A stretch of DNA of 33,103 nt from Novosphingobium sp. (GTDB lineage Bacteria > Pseudomonadota > Alphaproteobacteria > Sphingomonadales > Sphingomonadaceae), in the NCBI GenBank assembly GCA_029247785.1, contig JAQWKP010000041.1, positions 1 through 33,103 on the forward strand, written 5' to 3'. Both the position numbers and the translations under genes were made by a program. Below the pieces are notes generated by a model. The model was not told the DNA's origin. It was given only the letters and a program-made list of their open reading frames with translations, and made no database searches. Positions 10,849-20,174 of this stretch are shown here, in pieces (positions within the stretch are counted from its first letter, which is position 1; each line of letters opens with the position of its first letter).

Positions 10849-11282
10849 AACTGGGACGGATGAACCACATTGGCGTCGCCACGCCCGATCTCGACTCTTC
10901 GATAGCCTTCTATCGCGACGTCATGGGGGCAACCGACATCACCGAGCCATTCGTGCTCGAAAGCCAGAAAGTGCGGGTCTGCTTCGTCAACACGCCCGGT
11001 GACGGCGGATCGGCAGGTACGCAGGTTGAATTGCTACAGCCCACCGAAGCGGATTCGGCGGTCGGCAAGTGGCTGGAAAAGAACCCCATGGGTGGCCAGC
11101 ATCATGTCTGCTATGAGGTTCCCGAAATCCACGAAGCCAAGCAATGGTTCGAAAGTCTGGGCAAGAGGGTGCTGGGCGAGCCGCGTATCGGTGCGCATGG
11201 CACGCTGATTTTCTTCGTTCACCCGAAGGACATGGGCGGCCAGCTGACCGAGATCATGGAATCGCCGAAAGAGGCGCATTGA
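10845..11282 (+). CDS. mce: Methylmalonyl-CoA epimerase
   Basis: The epimerase converts (S)- to (R)-methylmalonyl-CoA, the form used by the mutase. It is a 145-residue member of the glyoxalase/VOC fold. The metal-binding residues of the family are visible: H in MNHIGVAT near the N terminus, Q in TQVELLQP, H in GGQHHVCYEV, and E in LTEIMESP at the C terminus. The start ATG overlaps the thiolase stop (ATGA), so the two are coupled. Its position between pccB and the mutase supports the assignment. Confidence 0.94.
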   Translation: MKLGRMNHIGVATPDLDSSIAFYRDVMGATDITEPFVLESQKVRVCFVNTPGDGGSAGTQVELLQPTEADSAVGKWLEKNPMGGQHHVCYEVPEIHEAKQWFESLGKRVLGEPRIGAHGTLIFFVHPKDMGGQLTEIMESPKEAH

Positions 11283-11292
11283 GTTGAATGAT

Positions 11293-11311
11293 CCTCTCCC
11301 ATCGGGAGAGG
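11293..11311. repeat. Intergenic hairpin repeat, CCTCTCCC/GGGAGAGG
   Basis: Eight-base arms CCTCTCCC and GGGAGAGG are separated by ATC, in the short gap between mce and the mutase. A similar hairpin (CCTCTCC/GGAGAGG) lies before pccA at 16223-16244. Such GA-rich hairpins are dispersed in sphingomonad genomes. It may stabilise or attenuate the polycistronic mRNA; no T run follows, so it is not a classical terminator. Confidence 0.7.
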
Positions 11312-11328
11312 CGTTTGAGGTGGATTAA

Positions 11329-13464
11329 ATGGCAAAGTTGGAAGACTGGCAGGCTGCAGCCGATAAGGAGGTCAAAGGCAGGGACCTGACATGGGACACG
11401 CCCGAAGGCCTCGCTATCAAGCCGCTCTATACGGCGGATGACGCCGGGGATCCTGGCCTGCCAGGCTTTGCGCCATTCACACGGGGGCCGCGCGCCTCGA
11501 TGTATGCGGGGCGCCCCTGGACCATCCGCCAATATGCCGGCTTTTCGACCGCCGAGGAATCCAACGCGTTCTATCGTCGCAATCTGGCGGCGGGCCAGAA
11601 GGGCCTGTCGGTCGCTTTCGATCTGGCTACCCATCGCGGCTATGACAGCGATCACCCGCGCGTGGTCGGCGATGTTGGTATGGCCGGCGTTGCCATCGAT
11701 TCTGTCGAGGACATGAAGATCCTGTTCGACGGTATTCCGCTCGATCAGATGTCGGTGTCGATGACGATGAATGGTGCGGTGCTGCCGATTATGGCCTTTT
11801 TCATCGTTGCTGGCCAGGAGCAGGGCGTACCCACCGAACAGCTCGACGGGACCATCCAGAACGACATTCTCAAAGAGTTCATGGTCCGAAACACCTATAT
11901 CTATCCGCCCGAACCCTCGATGCGGATTGTTTCAGATATTATCGCATATAGCTCGGCCAACATGCCGAAATTCAACTCTATTTCGATATCAGGTTATCAC
12001 ATGCATGAGGCCGGGGCGACGGCGGTGCAGGAGCTTGCCTTCACCATTGCCGACGGCAAGGAATATGTGAAGCGCGCCATGGCCGCAGGGCAGAATATCG
12101 ATGCCTTCGCAGGCCGGCTTTCGTTCTTTTTCGGGATCGGCATGAACTTCTTCATGGAAGTCGCCAAGCTGCGCGCCGCGCGCACTTTGTGGTGGCGGGT
12201 GATGGACGGGCTTGGCGCTCAGAAGGACCGCTCCAAGATGCTGCGGACCCATTGCCAGACCTCGGGCGTGTCGCTGCAGGAACAGGATCCCTACAACAAC
12301 GTCATCCGCACCACGATCGAGGCGATGGCGGCGACTTTGGGTGGCACCCAGTCGCTCCACACCAATGCGCTGGACGAGGCGATTGCTCTGCCGACCGATT
12401 TCTCCGCGCGGATCGCCCGCAACACCCAGATCGTGCTGGCCGAGGAGAGCGGGATCACAAAGGTCGTCGATCCGCTCGGCGGTTCCTATTACATTGAGGC
12501 TTTGACCGAGCAATTGGTCGACGAGGCCTGGGCGCTGATCGAGGAAGTTGACGGGCTGGGCGGCATGACAAAGGCGGTCGAAAGCGGCATGCCCAAACAG
12601 CGCATTGAGGAAGCTGCTGCGGCCAAGCAGGCAAGAGTCGACCAGGGCGAAGACGTGATCGTCGGCGTCAACAAATATCGTCTCGACCAGGAAGAACAGC
12701 TCGACACTCTGGAAGTCGACAATCACGCGGTGCGCGAGGCGCAGATTGCCCGAATCCGCCGGACTCGTGAGACCCGCGATGAGACCGGCTGCCGCGCTGC
12801 GCTCGGGGCCCTGACCGAGGGTGCCAAGGGCGGCGGCAACGTGCTGGAGCTCGCCGTCGAAGCAGCGCGGGAGCGTGCGACACTGGGCGAGATTTCCGAT
12901 GCGTTGGAACTTGCCTTCGGTCGCTACGATACGATGCCGCGCCCGGTCACCGGCATTTACGGAAAAGCCTATGCCGACGATTCGCGTTACCTCCAGGTGA
13001 TCGAAGGCGTCGAAGCGGTTGCGCGCCGGCTTGATCGCAAACCGCGCTTGCTGGTGGCTAAAATGGGTCAGGACGGCCATGATCGCGGCGCCAATGTCAT
13101 AGCATCGGCCTTCACCGACATGGGCTTCGAAGTGACCAGCGGCCCGCTATTTCAGACGCCCGAGGAAGCCTGCGCGCTGGCGCTGGAACATGGCGTCGAT
13201 GCGATCGGCGCAAGCTCGCTCGCGGCGGGTCACAAGACGCTGATTCCCGAGCTGATCACGCATTTGAAGGCTGCCGGCAGGGCAGACATAAAGGTTGTCG
13301 CAGGCGGCGTCATCCCGCCGCAGGACTATGATTTTCTCAAAAACGCCGGGGTGCAGGGGATTTACGGGCCCGGTTCGAATGTGGTCGAATGTGCGGCGGA
13401 CATGCTGCGCCTATTGGGCCACAACATGCCGCCGGTTGGCGGTGAGCTGGAAGCGGCCCAATAG
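11329..13464 (+). CDS. scpA: Methylmalonyl-CoA mutase
   Basis: This B12-dependent mutase converts (R)-methylmalonyl-CoA to succinyl-CoA. It is a single 711-residue chain with an N-terminal TIM-barrel substrate domain (for example [20 protein letters not shown] and [20 protein letters not shown]) and a C-terminal cobalamin domain. The cobalt ligand is the histidine of [10 protein letters not shown] (H584). The linker around residues 500-560 is intact. There is no separate beta subunit, as expected for the homodimeric type. The G-protein chaperone MeaB that protects this enzyme is not in the window. The gene belongs to the propionyl-CoA cluster. Confidence 0.96.
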   Translation: MAKLEDWQAAADKEVKGRDLTWDTPEGLAIKPLYTADDAGDPGLPGFAPFTRGPRASMYAGRPWTIRQYAGFSTAEESNAFYRRNLAAGQKGLSVAFDLATHRGYDSDHPRVVGDVGMAGVAIDSVEDMKILFDGIPLDQMSVSMTMNGAVLPIMAFFIVAGQEQGVPTEQLDGTIQNDILKEFMVRNTYIYPPEPSMRIVSDIIAYSSANMPKFNSISISGYHMHEAGATAVQELAFTIADGKEYVKRAMAAGQNIDAFAGRLSFFFGIGMNFFMEVAKLRAARTLWWRVMDGLGAQKDRSKMLRTHCQTSGVSLQEQDPYNNVIRTTIEAMAATLGGTQSLHTNALDEAIALPTDFSARIARNTQIVLAEESGITKVVDPLGGSYYIEALTEQLVDEAWALIEEVDGLGGMTKAVESGMPKQRIEEAAAAKQARVDQGEDVIVGVNKYRLDQEEQLDTLEVDNHAVREAQIARIRRTRETRDETGCRAALGALTEGAKGGGNVLELAVEAARERATLGEISDALELAFGRYDTMPRPVTGIYGKAYADDSRYLQVIEGVEAVARRLDRKPRLLVAKMGQDGHDRGANVIASAFTDMGFEVTSGPLFQTPEEACALALEHGVDAIGASSLAAGHKTLIPELITHLKAAGRADIKVVAGGVIPPQDYDFLKNAGVQGIYGPGSNVVECAADMLRLLGHNMPPVGGELEAAQ

Positions 13465-13496
13465 GCAAGGTGCCGCGTGAAACCGAGGGGGAAGAT

Positions 13497-14780
13497 ATGA
13501 CGCATAAGCTGGAAACTCAGACCGTCCATGCCGGGACCGCGCCTGATCCCACGACCAATGCGCGGATCACGCCGATCTACCAGACCGCATCCTATGTGTT
13601 CGACGATGCCGGCCATGCTGCGCGATTGTTCGGGCTGCAGGAATTCGGCAATATCTACACCCGGATCATGAACCCCACCAATGAGGCGCTGGAGGGCAAG
13701 ATCACGGCGCTGGAAGGCGGGGTCGGCGCGCTCGCAGTGGCTTCTGGCCATGCCGCTCAGCTCATTGCATTCTACACATTGATGGAACCGGGCTGTAACA
13801 TCGTCGCCGCGAAGAAATTGTATGGCGGCTCGCTGAATCAGATTGGAAATGCGATCAACAAGTTCGGCTGGGAGGGCCGTTTGGTCGATGCCGACGATCC
13901 CGCCAATGTCGCCGGGGCTATCGATGAAATGACTCGCTGTGTCTTCATCGAAAGTCTCGCAAATCCGGGCGGCGTGGTTCAGGACATCGCCGCACTCGCC
14001 AAAGTTGCGCATGACGCAGGCATTCCGTTGATCGTGGACAACACTATGGCGTCGCCAACCTTGTGTCGTCCAATCGAGCACGGTGCGGATATCGTAATTC
14101 ATTCGACCACCAAGTTCCTCAATGGTCATGGCAATTCGATTGGTGGAGTGATTGTCGATTCAGGCAAGTTCGACTGGTCGGCTTCCGACAAGTTCCCCAG
14201 CCTGACACAGCCGAACCCATCCTATCACGGGGTTGTTCTTGCAGACGCGCTGGCTCCGATCGGACCGATTTCCTTCATCGTTGGTTGTCGGGTGCTTGGT
14301 TTGCGAGATCTGGGTCCCGCCATGGCGCCGTTCAACGCATTCCTTGCGCTTACCGGCATGGAGACGTTGGCCTTGCGGATGGAGCGCCACTGCGAAAATG
14401 CCCTCGCGCTTGCCACATGGCTCAAAGTCCATCCGAAAGTCGATTGGGTCTCCTATGCGGCACTCGAAGGTGATCCCTACAATGCGCTGTGTGCGCAATA
14501 TCTCGGTGGCAAGGGCGGGGCCGTGTTCACATTCGGAGTGAAGGGCGGACACGAAGCGGGCGTCAAGCTGGTGGAATCGGTTGAGGTGTTCAGCCACCTT
14601 GCCAATATCGGTGATACACGCTCGCTCATTATCCACCCGGCATCGACCACGCACAGCCAGTCTTCCGAGGAAGAACTTGTCGAGGCGGGCGCAGGTCCGG
14701 ATGTGGTGCGCGTCTCTGTCGGTATCGAGCATATCGACGACATCATTGCCGACATGGCGCAGGCGCTGGACCAGATCTGA
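13497..14780 (+). CDS. metY: O-acetylhomoserine sulfhydrylase / aminocarboxypropyltransferase
   Basis: This is a PLP enzyme of the Cys/Met metabolism family that makes homocysteine (or methionine) from O-acetylhomoserine and a sulfide or thiol. It has 427 residues from ATG 13497, preceded by [30 protein letters not shown] at the N terminus and the internal aldimine lysine K206 in [11 protein letters not shown] are typical of this subgroup. Family length (about 425-435) separates it from shorter cystathionine lyases. A link to the propionate genes could be that methionine breakdown gives 2-oxobutyrate and then propionyl-CoA; that is inference. A methionine gamma-lyase activity cannot be excluded from sequence alone. 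Confidence 0.88.
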   Translation: MTHKLETQTVHAGTAPDPTTNARITPIYQTASYVFDDAGHAARLFGLQEFGNIYTRIMNPTNEALEGKITALEGGVGALAVASGHAAQLIAFYTLMEPGCNIVAAKKLYGGSLNQIGNAINKFGWEGRLVDADDPANVAGAIDEMTRCVFIESLANPGGVVQDIAALAKVAHDAGIPLIVDNTMASPTLCRPIEHGADIVIHSTTKFLNGHGNSIGGVIVDSGKFDWSASDKFPSLTQPNPSYHGVVLADALAPIGPISFIVGCRVLGLRDLGPAMAPFNAFLALTGMETLALRMERHCENALALATWLKVHPKVDWVSYAALEGDPYNALCAQYLGGKGGAVFTFGVKGGHEAGVKLVESVEVFSHLANIGDTRSLIIHPASTTHSQSSEEELVEAGAGPDVVRVSVGIEHIDDIIADMAQALDQI

Positions 14781-14782
14781 GG

Positions 14783-15820
14783 ATGGAGCCAATTCGCCCA
14801 GAAGCCCGATCCGATTGGTCCCGCGAGGAGATCGCCGCGCTGTTCGACCTGCCGTTCACCGAGCTGGTGTTTCGCGCGGCCGAAGTTCATCGCGCGCATC
14901 ATGCGGCGGACGAGGTGCAGCTGGCGACGCTGCTCTCGATCAAGACCGGCGGATGCCCGGAGGATTGCGGCTATTGCTCGCAATCGGTCCATGCCGATAG
15001 CGGTGTCGAAGCGACCAAGATGATGGATGTGCGCGAGGTGCTGCAGTCTGCGGCGCGCGCCAGGGATGGCGGCTCGCAAAGGTTCTGCATGGGTGCAGCC
15101 TGGCGCAACCCTAAGGACCGCGACATGCCGGCGATTGTCGAGATCGTGAAAGGCGTGCGGCAGATGGGCATGGAAACCTGCATGACACTCGGCATGTTGT
15201 CGCCCAAGCAGGCCGATATGCTCGCCGAGGCCGGGCTTGATTATTACAACCACAACATCGACACCTCGCCAGAATATTACGAGCGCGCCGTCACCACTCG
15301 CACGATGGATGATCGGCTGGAAACGCTGGACAATGTCCGTTTCGCAGGGATCAATGTCTGTTCGGGCGGGATCGTCGGCATGGGCGAGACGGGGGCTGAC
15401 CGGGTCGGCTTCATCCACACGCTGGCGACGCTGGAGCAGCATCCTGAAAGCGTGCCGGTCAATGCGCTGGTTCCGGTCAAGGGAACGGTGCTAGGCGACA
15501 TGCTCGCCGATACGCCGATGGCCAAGATCGACGATATCGAATTCGTGCGCACCGTCGCGGTGGCGCGGATCACTATGCCGTTGAGCATGGTGCGATTATC
15601 AGCCGGGCGCGAGAGCATGAGCGAAGCAACCCAGGCGCTGTGCTTCCTGGCCGGGGCGAACAGCATCTTCACCGGCGACAAACTCCTCACCGCGCCCAAT
15701 GCCGGCGATGATGAGGACGCGGTGATGTTCGACAAGCTCGGTCTCAAGCCGCTTTCCGGCGAGGATCCCCTTCGACAGGCTCAGGGCCGTGCCGGTGCAA
15801 CGCGGGAGGCAGCGGAATGA
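14783..15820 (+). CDS. bioB: Biotin synthase
   Basis: BioB is a radical-SAM enzyme that inserts sulfur into dethiobiotin. The 345-residue protein has the cluster-binding motif CPEDCGYC (C58, C62, C65), [10 protein letters not shown] and the NALVPVKGT segment. It starts two bases after the metY stop. Its placement inside the propionyl-CoA carboxylase cluster makes sense because PccA needs biotin. The last 20 or so codons are odd: after the normal end (GLKPLSGED) comes a tail encoded by a dispersed repeat (15768-15787), reading PLRQAQGRA. That tail is probably not part of the catalytic fold. The stop overlaps the next start (ATGA). Confidence 0.96.
   Translation: MEPIRPEARSDWSREEIAALFDLPFTELVFRAAEVHRAHHAADEVQLATLLSIKTGGCPEDCGYCSQSVHADSGVEATKMMDVREVLQSAARARDGGSQRFCMGAAWRNPKDRDMPAIVEIVKGVRQMGMETCMTLGMLSPKQADMLAEAGLDYYNHNIDTSPEYYERAVTTRTMDDRLETLDNVRFAGINVCSGGIVGMGETGADRVGFIHTLATLEQHPESVPVNALVPVKGTVLGDMLADTPMAKIDDIEFVRTVAVARITMPLSMVRLSAGRESMSEATQALCFLAGANSIFTGDKLLTAPNAGDDEDAVMFDKLGLKPLSGEDPLRQAQGRAGATREAAE
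15768..15787. repeat. Dispersed sphingomonad repeat in the 3' end of bioB
   Basis: The sequence CCCTTCGACAGGCTCAGGGC lies in frame in the last codons of bioB. I know this element as a widely scattered short repeat in Sphingomonadales and related genomes, often read as PLRQAQG or its reverse complement. Here it lengthens the protein instead of sitting between genes. The identification comes from memory of the motif. Confidence 0.65.
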
Positions 15821-16212
15821 TGTTGCTAGCGCTCTTGATGGCGGCCGCGCCTGCCGACGATACGCCGTGGCAATGCGAGGACCCCGGCCCTCAGCAGGAA
15901 ATGAACTACTGCGCGCATCAGGATTACCTCAAGGCCGACGAAGCGATGAACGTGCAGTGGAAGACAACCGCCGCCGTCATGAAAGAGCATGATGCGGAAG
16001 GGTCGAACTACAGCTGGGACGACCGCCCCGGCTATTTCGCCACCCTGCTCAAGGCCCAGCGAGCCTGGCTAAAATTCCGCGACGCACAATGCACTAGTGA
16101 GGGCTACATTTTTCGCGGCGGCTCGATGGAACCGTTCATGGTCGCCACCTGCAAGACCGCGCTGACCAAGGAGCGAACCGAGCAGCTCCGGGAATTGGTC
16201 GAGGTCGAGTAA
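15817..16212 (+). CDS. LprI-like (DUF1311) secreted protein
   Basis: This is a 131-residue protein of the lysozyme-inhibitor LprI N-terminal family (DUF1311). A short hydrophobic leader ([13 protein letters not shown]) suggests export to the periplasm. The mature part has cysteines in WQCED, NYCAHQ, AQCTSEG and ATCKTAL, spaced as in the family, and the signature [14 protein letters not shown]. It overlaps the bioB stop by four bases and lies before pccA, so it is co-transcribed with a metabolic cluster with which it has no evident link. Lysozyme inhibition is shown only for a few members; here the function is unknown. Confidence 0.8.
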   Translation: MMLLALLMAAAPADDTPWQCEDPGPQQEMNYCAHQDYLKADEAMNVQWKTTAAVMKEHDAEGSNYSWDDRPGYFATLLKAQRAWLKFRDAQCTSEGYIFRGGSMEPFMVATCKTALTKERTEQLRELVEVE

Positions 16213-16222
16213 TTGAAATGTT

Positions 16223-16244
16223 CCTCTCCAATTTGAGGGAGAGG
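16223..16244. repeat. Intergenic hairpin repeat, CCTCTCC/GGAGAGG
   Basis: Seven-base arms surround an 8-base loop in the 54-base gap before pccA. It is related to the hairpin at 11293-11311. It lacks a T run and so does not look like an intrinsic terminator. Confidence 0.6.
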
Positions 16245-16266
16245 GGCCGGAACGAAGGGTTAGTTA

Positions 16267-18288
16267 GTGTTCAAAAAAATCCTCATCGCCAACCGAGGTG
16301 AAATCGCCTGCCGTGTCATCAAGACGGCGCGGCGGATGGGTATTGCTACGGTAGCAGTCTATTCCGATGCCGATGCGCGCGCGCCATTTGTGCGCATGGC
16401 GGATGAGGCGGTGCATATTGGCCCGCCGCCTGCCGCCGAAAGCTATCTGATTGCAGACAAGATCATCGCTGCGGCCAAGCAGACCGGCGCAGAAGCAGTG
16501 CATCCCGGCTATGGCTTCTTGTCGGAACGCACCAGCTTTGCCGAGGCGCTCGCCAAGGAAGGCATCGAGTTTATCGGGCCGCTGGTAGGCGCGATTGCGG
16601 CGATGGGCGACAAGATCGAATCGAAGAAGCTGGCGATGGCGGCGGGCGTCAATGTCGTGCCCGGTTTCGTTGGCGAGATCGAGGATACCGAACACGCCGT
16701 GAAGATATCCGCCGAGATCGGTTATCCGGTGATGATGAAGGCTTCGGCTGGCGGTGGCGGCAAGGGCATGCGCCTCGCCTATGACGAAAAGGACGTGCGC
16801 GAAGGCTTCGAAGCAACCAAGCGCGAGGGGCTGAACAGCTTCGGCGATGACCGCGTGTTCATAGAGAAATTTATTCTCAACCCGCGCCATATCGAGATCC
16901 AGATCCTCGGCGACAAGCATGGCAATATTCTCTACCTCAATGAGCGCGAGTGTTCGATCCAGCGCCGCCACCAGAAGGTTGTTGAGGAAGCGCCGTCGCC
17001 CTTCGTCACGCCCGAGATGCGCAAGGCGATGGGCGAGCAATGCGTCGCCCTGTCCCGCGCGGTCGACTACCACAGTGCCGGCACAGTCGAGCTGATCGTC
17101 TCCGGCGCAGACCCGACCGGTGAGAGCTTCTACTTTCTTGAAATGAACACACGCCTGCAGGTCGAGCATCCCGTTACCGAGGCGATCACCGGCATCGATC
17201 TGGTCGAACAGATGATCCGCGTTGCCGCCGGGGAAAAGCTCAAGCTCAAGCAGAAGGACGTCAAAATCGACGGCTGGTCGATCGAGAACCGGGTTTATGC
17301 GGAAGACCCCTATCGCGGCTTCCTGCCGTCAACCGGCCGTCTGGTTCGCTATAATCCGCCGGTTAAGGGCTGGACCGATGACGGTGCCGAGAACGGCCGG
17401 CGCGGGATCGATGGCGTGCGTGTAGATGATGGCGTCTATGAAGGCGGCGAAGTCTCGATGTTCTATGACCCGATGATCGCCAAGCTGGTGACATGGGGCG
17501 AAACACGCGACGAGGCCGCTGACAAGCAGATCGCCGCGCTTGATGCATTCGAACTTGACGGGCTTGGTCACAATGTGGATTTCGTCTCGGCCATCATGCA
17601 GCATCCGCGCTTCCGCTCGGGCGAGCTGACGACCGGGTTTATCGCCGAGGAATATCCCGAGGGCTTTCGGGGCGCGCCTGCGTCTGATGATCTCAAGGCC
17701 AAGCTTGCCGCGATTGCGGGCTTCGTCGCCGCCGCGCGGTCGGACCGGGCGCGCCGGGTCGACGGCCAGCTTGCCGATGCGCTCGATCCGCCTGCGGATT
17801 GGAGCGTGACCATCGACAAGACGGCTTTTGCGGTATCGCTCACCGAGGATGATGTGAAGGTCGATGGCAAGTCGATCGATCTGGCGATGGAATATACGCC
17901 GGGCGACACGCTGGTTGAGGCGGAGGCCGATGGCGAGGTGATCGGCGTCAAACTGCAGATCACGCGCACGGGTCTTGTCATGACCACGCGCGGTGCGATT
18001 CACAGGGTCGATACGCTGCCGGCTCAAATCGCGCCGCTGACCGAGCACATGATCGAGAAGATTCCGCCCGATTTGTCGCGCTTCCTGATCTGTCCGATGC
18101 CGGGCCTGCTGGTCACGCTCAATGTTGGCGAGGGCGATGCTATAGAGATCGGCCAGCCCCTCGCAGTAATCGAGGCCATGAAGATGGAAAACATCCTGCG
18201 CGCGGAGAAGGCCGGTACGGTCAAGGCCTTGAATGCCGTGGAGGGGGACAGCCTCGCGGTCGATGCGGTGATTCTGGAGCTGGAATAA
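16267..18288 (+). CDS. pccA: Propionyl-CoA carboxylase alpha subunit (biotin carboxylase and biotin carrier)
   Basis: PccA carboxylates its own biotin with ATP and bicarbonate and hands the carboxyl group to PccB. In order the 673-residue protein has the biotin-carboxylase N-terminal domain (KKILIANRGEIACRVI), an ATP-grasp domain with KASAGGGGKGMR and EMNTRLQVEHPVTE, a linker domain of the PCC/MCC type, and a biotinyl domain. The biotinylated lysine is K639 in EAMKMEN, 35 residues from the end, the expected spacing. Translation starts at GTG 16267. pccA is some 7 kb from pccB in the same orientation. The protein is intact although its partner is interrupted. Confidence 0.95.
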   Translation: MFKKILIANRGEIACRVIKTARRMGIATVAVYSDADARAPFVRMADEAVHIGPPPAAESYLIADKIIAAAKQTGAEAVHPGYGFLSERTSFAEALAKEGIEFIGPLVGAIAAMGDKIESKKLAMAAGVNVVPGFVGEIEDTEHAVKISAEIGYPVMMKASAGGGGKGMRLAYDEKDVREGFEATKREGLNSFGDDRVFIEKFILNPRHIEIQILGDKHGNILYLNERECSIQRRHQKVVEEAPSPFVTPEMRKAMGEQCVALSRAVDYHSAGTVELIVSGADPTGESFYFLEMNTRLQVEHPVTEAITGIDLVEQMIRVAAGEKLKLKQKDVKIDGWSIENRVYAEDPYRGFLPSTGRLVRYNPPVKGWTDDGAENGRRGIDGVRVDDGVYEGGEVSMFYDPMIAKLVTWGETRDEAADKQIAALDAFELDGLGHNVDFVSAIMQHPRFRSGELTTGFIAEEYPEGFRGAPASDDLKAKLAAIAGFVAAARSDRARRVDGQLADALDPPADWSVTIDKTAFAVSLTEDDVKVDGKSIDLAMEYTPGDTLVEAEADGEVIGVKLQITRTGLVMTTRGAIHRVDTLPAQIAPLTEHMIEKIPPDLSRFLICPMPGLLVTLNVGEGDAIEIGQPLAVIEAMKMENILRAEKAGTVKALNAVEGDSLAVDAVILELE

Positions 18289-18289
18289 C

Positions 18290-18661
18290 GTGCATCTCGA
18301 CCATGATCCGGCAGAAACGCCTGCAGATTTGGTCGATTTTTCTGACTTTTTGCGAGTCGACATACGTATCGGAACTGTCGTGGAAGCGCAGCACTATGAA
18401 GGTGCGCGCGTGCCAAGCATCAAGCTTCGCATCGATTTCGGGCCCGGGGTTGGGCTGAAGAAAAGCTGCGCCCAGATTGCCGCGCTCTATGACCCAACCG
18501 ACCTGGTTGGACGCCAGGTGGCTGCCGTCGTCAACTTCCCACCGCGCCAGATCGGCAAGGCAATTTCCGAAGTGCTCACCCTGGGCTTTTCCGATGAACA
18601 GGGCCAGGTCGTGTTGTTCTCGCCTGACAATCGGGTGCCGGACGGTTCACGCCTGTTTTGA
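18290..18661 (+). CDS. CsaA-like tRNA-binding-domain protein
   Basis: This 123-residue protein consists of a single tRNA-binding (OB-fold) domain like that of CsaA, described as a secretion-related chaperone. Typical stretches are FLRVDIRIGTVVEA, the region IDFGPGVGLKKSCAQI, and VVNFPPRQIGK. It starts with GTG one base after the pccA stop and is thus translationally linked to it. The family is short and often found as a stand-alone gene. Its substrate here is unknown. Confidence 0.88.
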   Translation: MHLDHDPAETPADLVDFSDFLRVDIRIGTVVEAQHYEGARVPSIKLRIDFGPGVGLKKSCAQIAALYDPTDLVGRQVAAVVNFPPRQIGKAISEVLTLGFSDEQGQVVLFSPDNRVPDGSRLF

Positions 18662-18728
18662 TACCGGGATATTTCCGTGGAGTCACAATGCCCGACGAGG
18701 CGAGGATGTAGGTGAGGGGGGAAGAGAT

Positions 18729-19397
18729 ATGGCGGATAGCGAGAGTGGCTGGAATGACGTCGATGCGCTGATTGACGATAGGCTCGTCCAGCCCGACAAA
18801 GCGCTGAGCGGTTGTCTTGAGCGAAGCCGCTCGGCCGGACTGCCTGACATCTCCGTCTCGCCGTCGCAGGGTAAATTCCTTCAGATGCTGGTCACGGTGA
18901 GCGGCGCGAGGCGCGTTCTCGAAATCGGCACTTTGGGCGGGTTTTGGACGATATTTATGGCGCGGGGCGTGCCTGCGGATGGCATGGTCGTCAGCCTTGA
19001 AGCTAATCCGGATTATGTCGCTGTTGCGCGGGAGAATATCGCGGCTGCCGGGCAGGCCGATAAGGTAGAGGTGATCGAGGGGCGGGCGTTGGAGAATTTG
19101 CCGGGGCTTGAAGAGCCTTTCGACTTTCACTTCATCGATGCCGACAAGGTCAGCAATTGCGATTATGTCGACCATGCGGTGCGTCTATCGTCACCCGGAG
19201 CGTTGATTGTCGTCGATAATGTCGTGCGGGCAGGGGCAATCCTCGCTCCCAAGGCTGACGATGTCATGAGCATTGGTACGCGCAGGCTCTATGATCATGT
19301 CTCGGGGCACCCAATGCTGGACGCCACTGCGATACAGACGGTAGGGGCAAAGGGCTGGGACGGGATGCTTGTGGCGCGCGTGCTGCAGCCATCATGA
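18729..19397 (+). CDS. O-methyltransferase (SAM-dependent, class I)
   Basis: This 222-residue enzyme belongs to the catechol/caffeoyl-CoA O-methyltransferase family. The SAM-binding region is VLEIGTLGGFWTIFMA, with the acidic residue of motif II in VSLEANP. HFIDADK supplies the metal-binding aspartates of the family, and VVDNVVR the next motif. The start at ATG 18729 was chosen because GGGGGAAG stands just upstream; the frame is open further up but overlaps csaA. The acceptor substrate is unknown. It overlaps the thioesterase gene by four bases. Confidence 0.88.
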   Translation: MADSESGWNDVDALIDDRLVQPDKALSGCLERSRSAGLPDISVSPSQGKFLQMLVTVSGARRVLEIGTLGGFWTIFMARGVPADGMVVSLEANPDYVAVARENIAAAGQADKVEVIEGRALENLPGLEEPFDFHFIDADKVSNCDYVDHAVRLSSPGALIVVDNVVRAGAILAPKADDVMSIGTRRLYDHVSGHPMLDATAIQTVGAKGWDGMLVARVLQPS

Positions 19398-20173
19398 GCT
19401 TTTCAGGAGTCCTCGCTTCCGCCCAGCCAATCGAGCATGGGTTTCGCATCACTGTTCCGCCCGAATGGCATCAGGGACGCACGGCCTATGGCGGGTTTTC
19501 ATCGGCGTTGGCATTATCGGCGGCGATGCGGGTTACGGACGGCCTGCCATCTCTGCGGTCTGCGCAGGTGAGCATGATCGCCCCTGTCGTCGGCGAAGTT
19601 GAGGTGCGGGCGCACCTGCTCCGCAGCGGCAAGAATGCGAGCTGGGTTTCCGCCGAGATCACCGGCGATAAGGGCATCTGTTTCACCGCGACATTCGTGT
19701 TCATGGGGCCGGTGGAAAGCGCATTGCATGTCAATGACCAGCCGTTGCCCGATGACCTGATTGCACCAGATGACGCGGTTCCCTTGTCAAAGGAACGCGG
19801 TGTCGTATTCCTGCGTCACCAGTTCGACGTGCGTTTCGCCTTGCCCAGAAGTGCGCTGAAACAGCCAGAAATCTGTTGGTGGGTGCGTCTTTGTCAGCGC
19901 GAGGAGCTCGATCCGATGGTCGAGCTGCTCCTGTGCGCCGATTCCCTGCCTGCCGGTGTCATGCCGCTGCTCCCACCCACCGTGCCGATCAGTACGATGC
20001 AGTGGCAGGCCAATGTGCTTTGCCCGCAGCCGGCGACACGCGACGGCTGGTGGCTGCTGCGCACTCTTGGCGATTATGCGGAGAACGGCTGTTCCAGCCA
20101 GCGCATGGGCATGTGGAACGCCAGGGGCGAGGCGATGCTGACGGGCATCCAGTCTGTCGCGCTGTTCGGCTGA
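19394..20173 (+). CDS. Acyl-CoA thioesterase family protein
   Basis: This 259-residue protein has a double hot-dog fold of the TesB-like thioesterase family. The N-terminal half shows WHQGRTAYGGFSSAL and the C-terminal half YAENGCSSQRMGMWN, the two places where such enzymes carry their hot-dog helices and catalytic side chains. It probably hydrolyses acyl-CoA esters, which would fit a cluster that handles CoA intermediates; the chain length is unknown. The start overlaps the methyltransferase stop (ATGA). It ends the cluster two bases from the convergent aroB stop. Confidence 0.8.
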   Translation: MSFSGVLASAQPIEHGFRITVPPEWHQGRTAYGGFSSALALSAAMRVTDGLPSLRSAQVSMIAPVVGEVEVRAHLLRSGKNASWVSAEITGDKGICFTATFVFMGPVESALHVNDQPLPDDLIAPDDAVPLSKERGVVFLRHQFDVRFALPRSALKQPEICWWVRLCQREELDPMVELLLCADSLPAGVMPLLPPTVPISTMQWQANVLCPQPATRDGWWLLRTLGDYAENGCSSQRMGMWNARGEAMLTGIQSVALFG

Positions 20174-20174
20174 T

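Noticed and set aside
11989..13080. Long minus-strand open frame of 363 codons opposite the mutase gene
   Set aside because: It is a shadow of the strongly conserved mutase; high G+C leaves long open antisense frames, and the translation has no recognisable motif.
16264..17169. Minus-strand open frame of 301 codons opposite pccA
   Set aside because: Antisense to the conserved biotin carboxylase domain, without motif or ribosome binding site.
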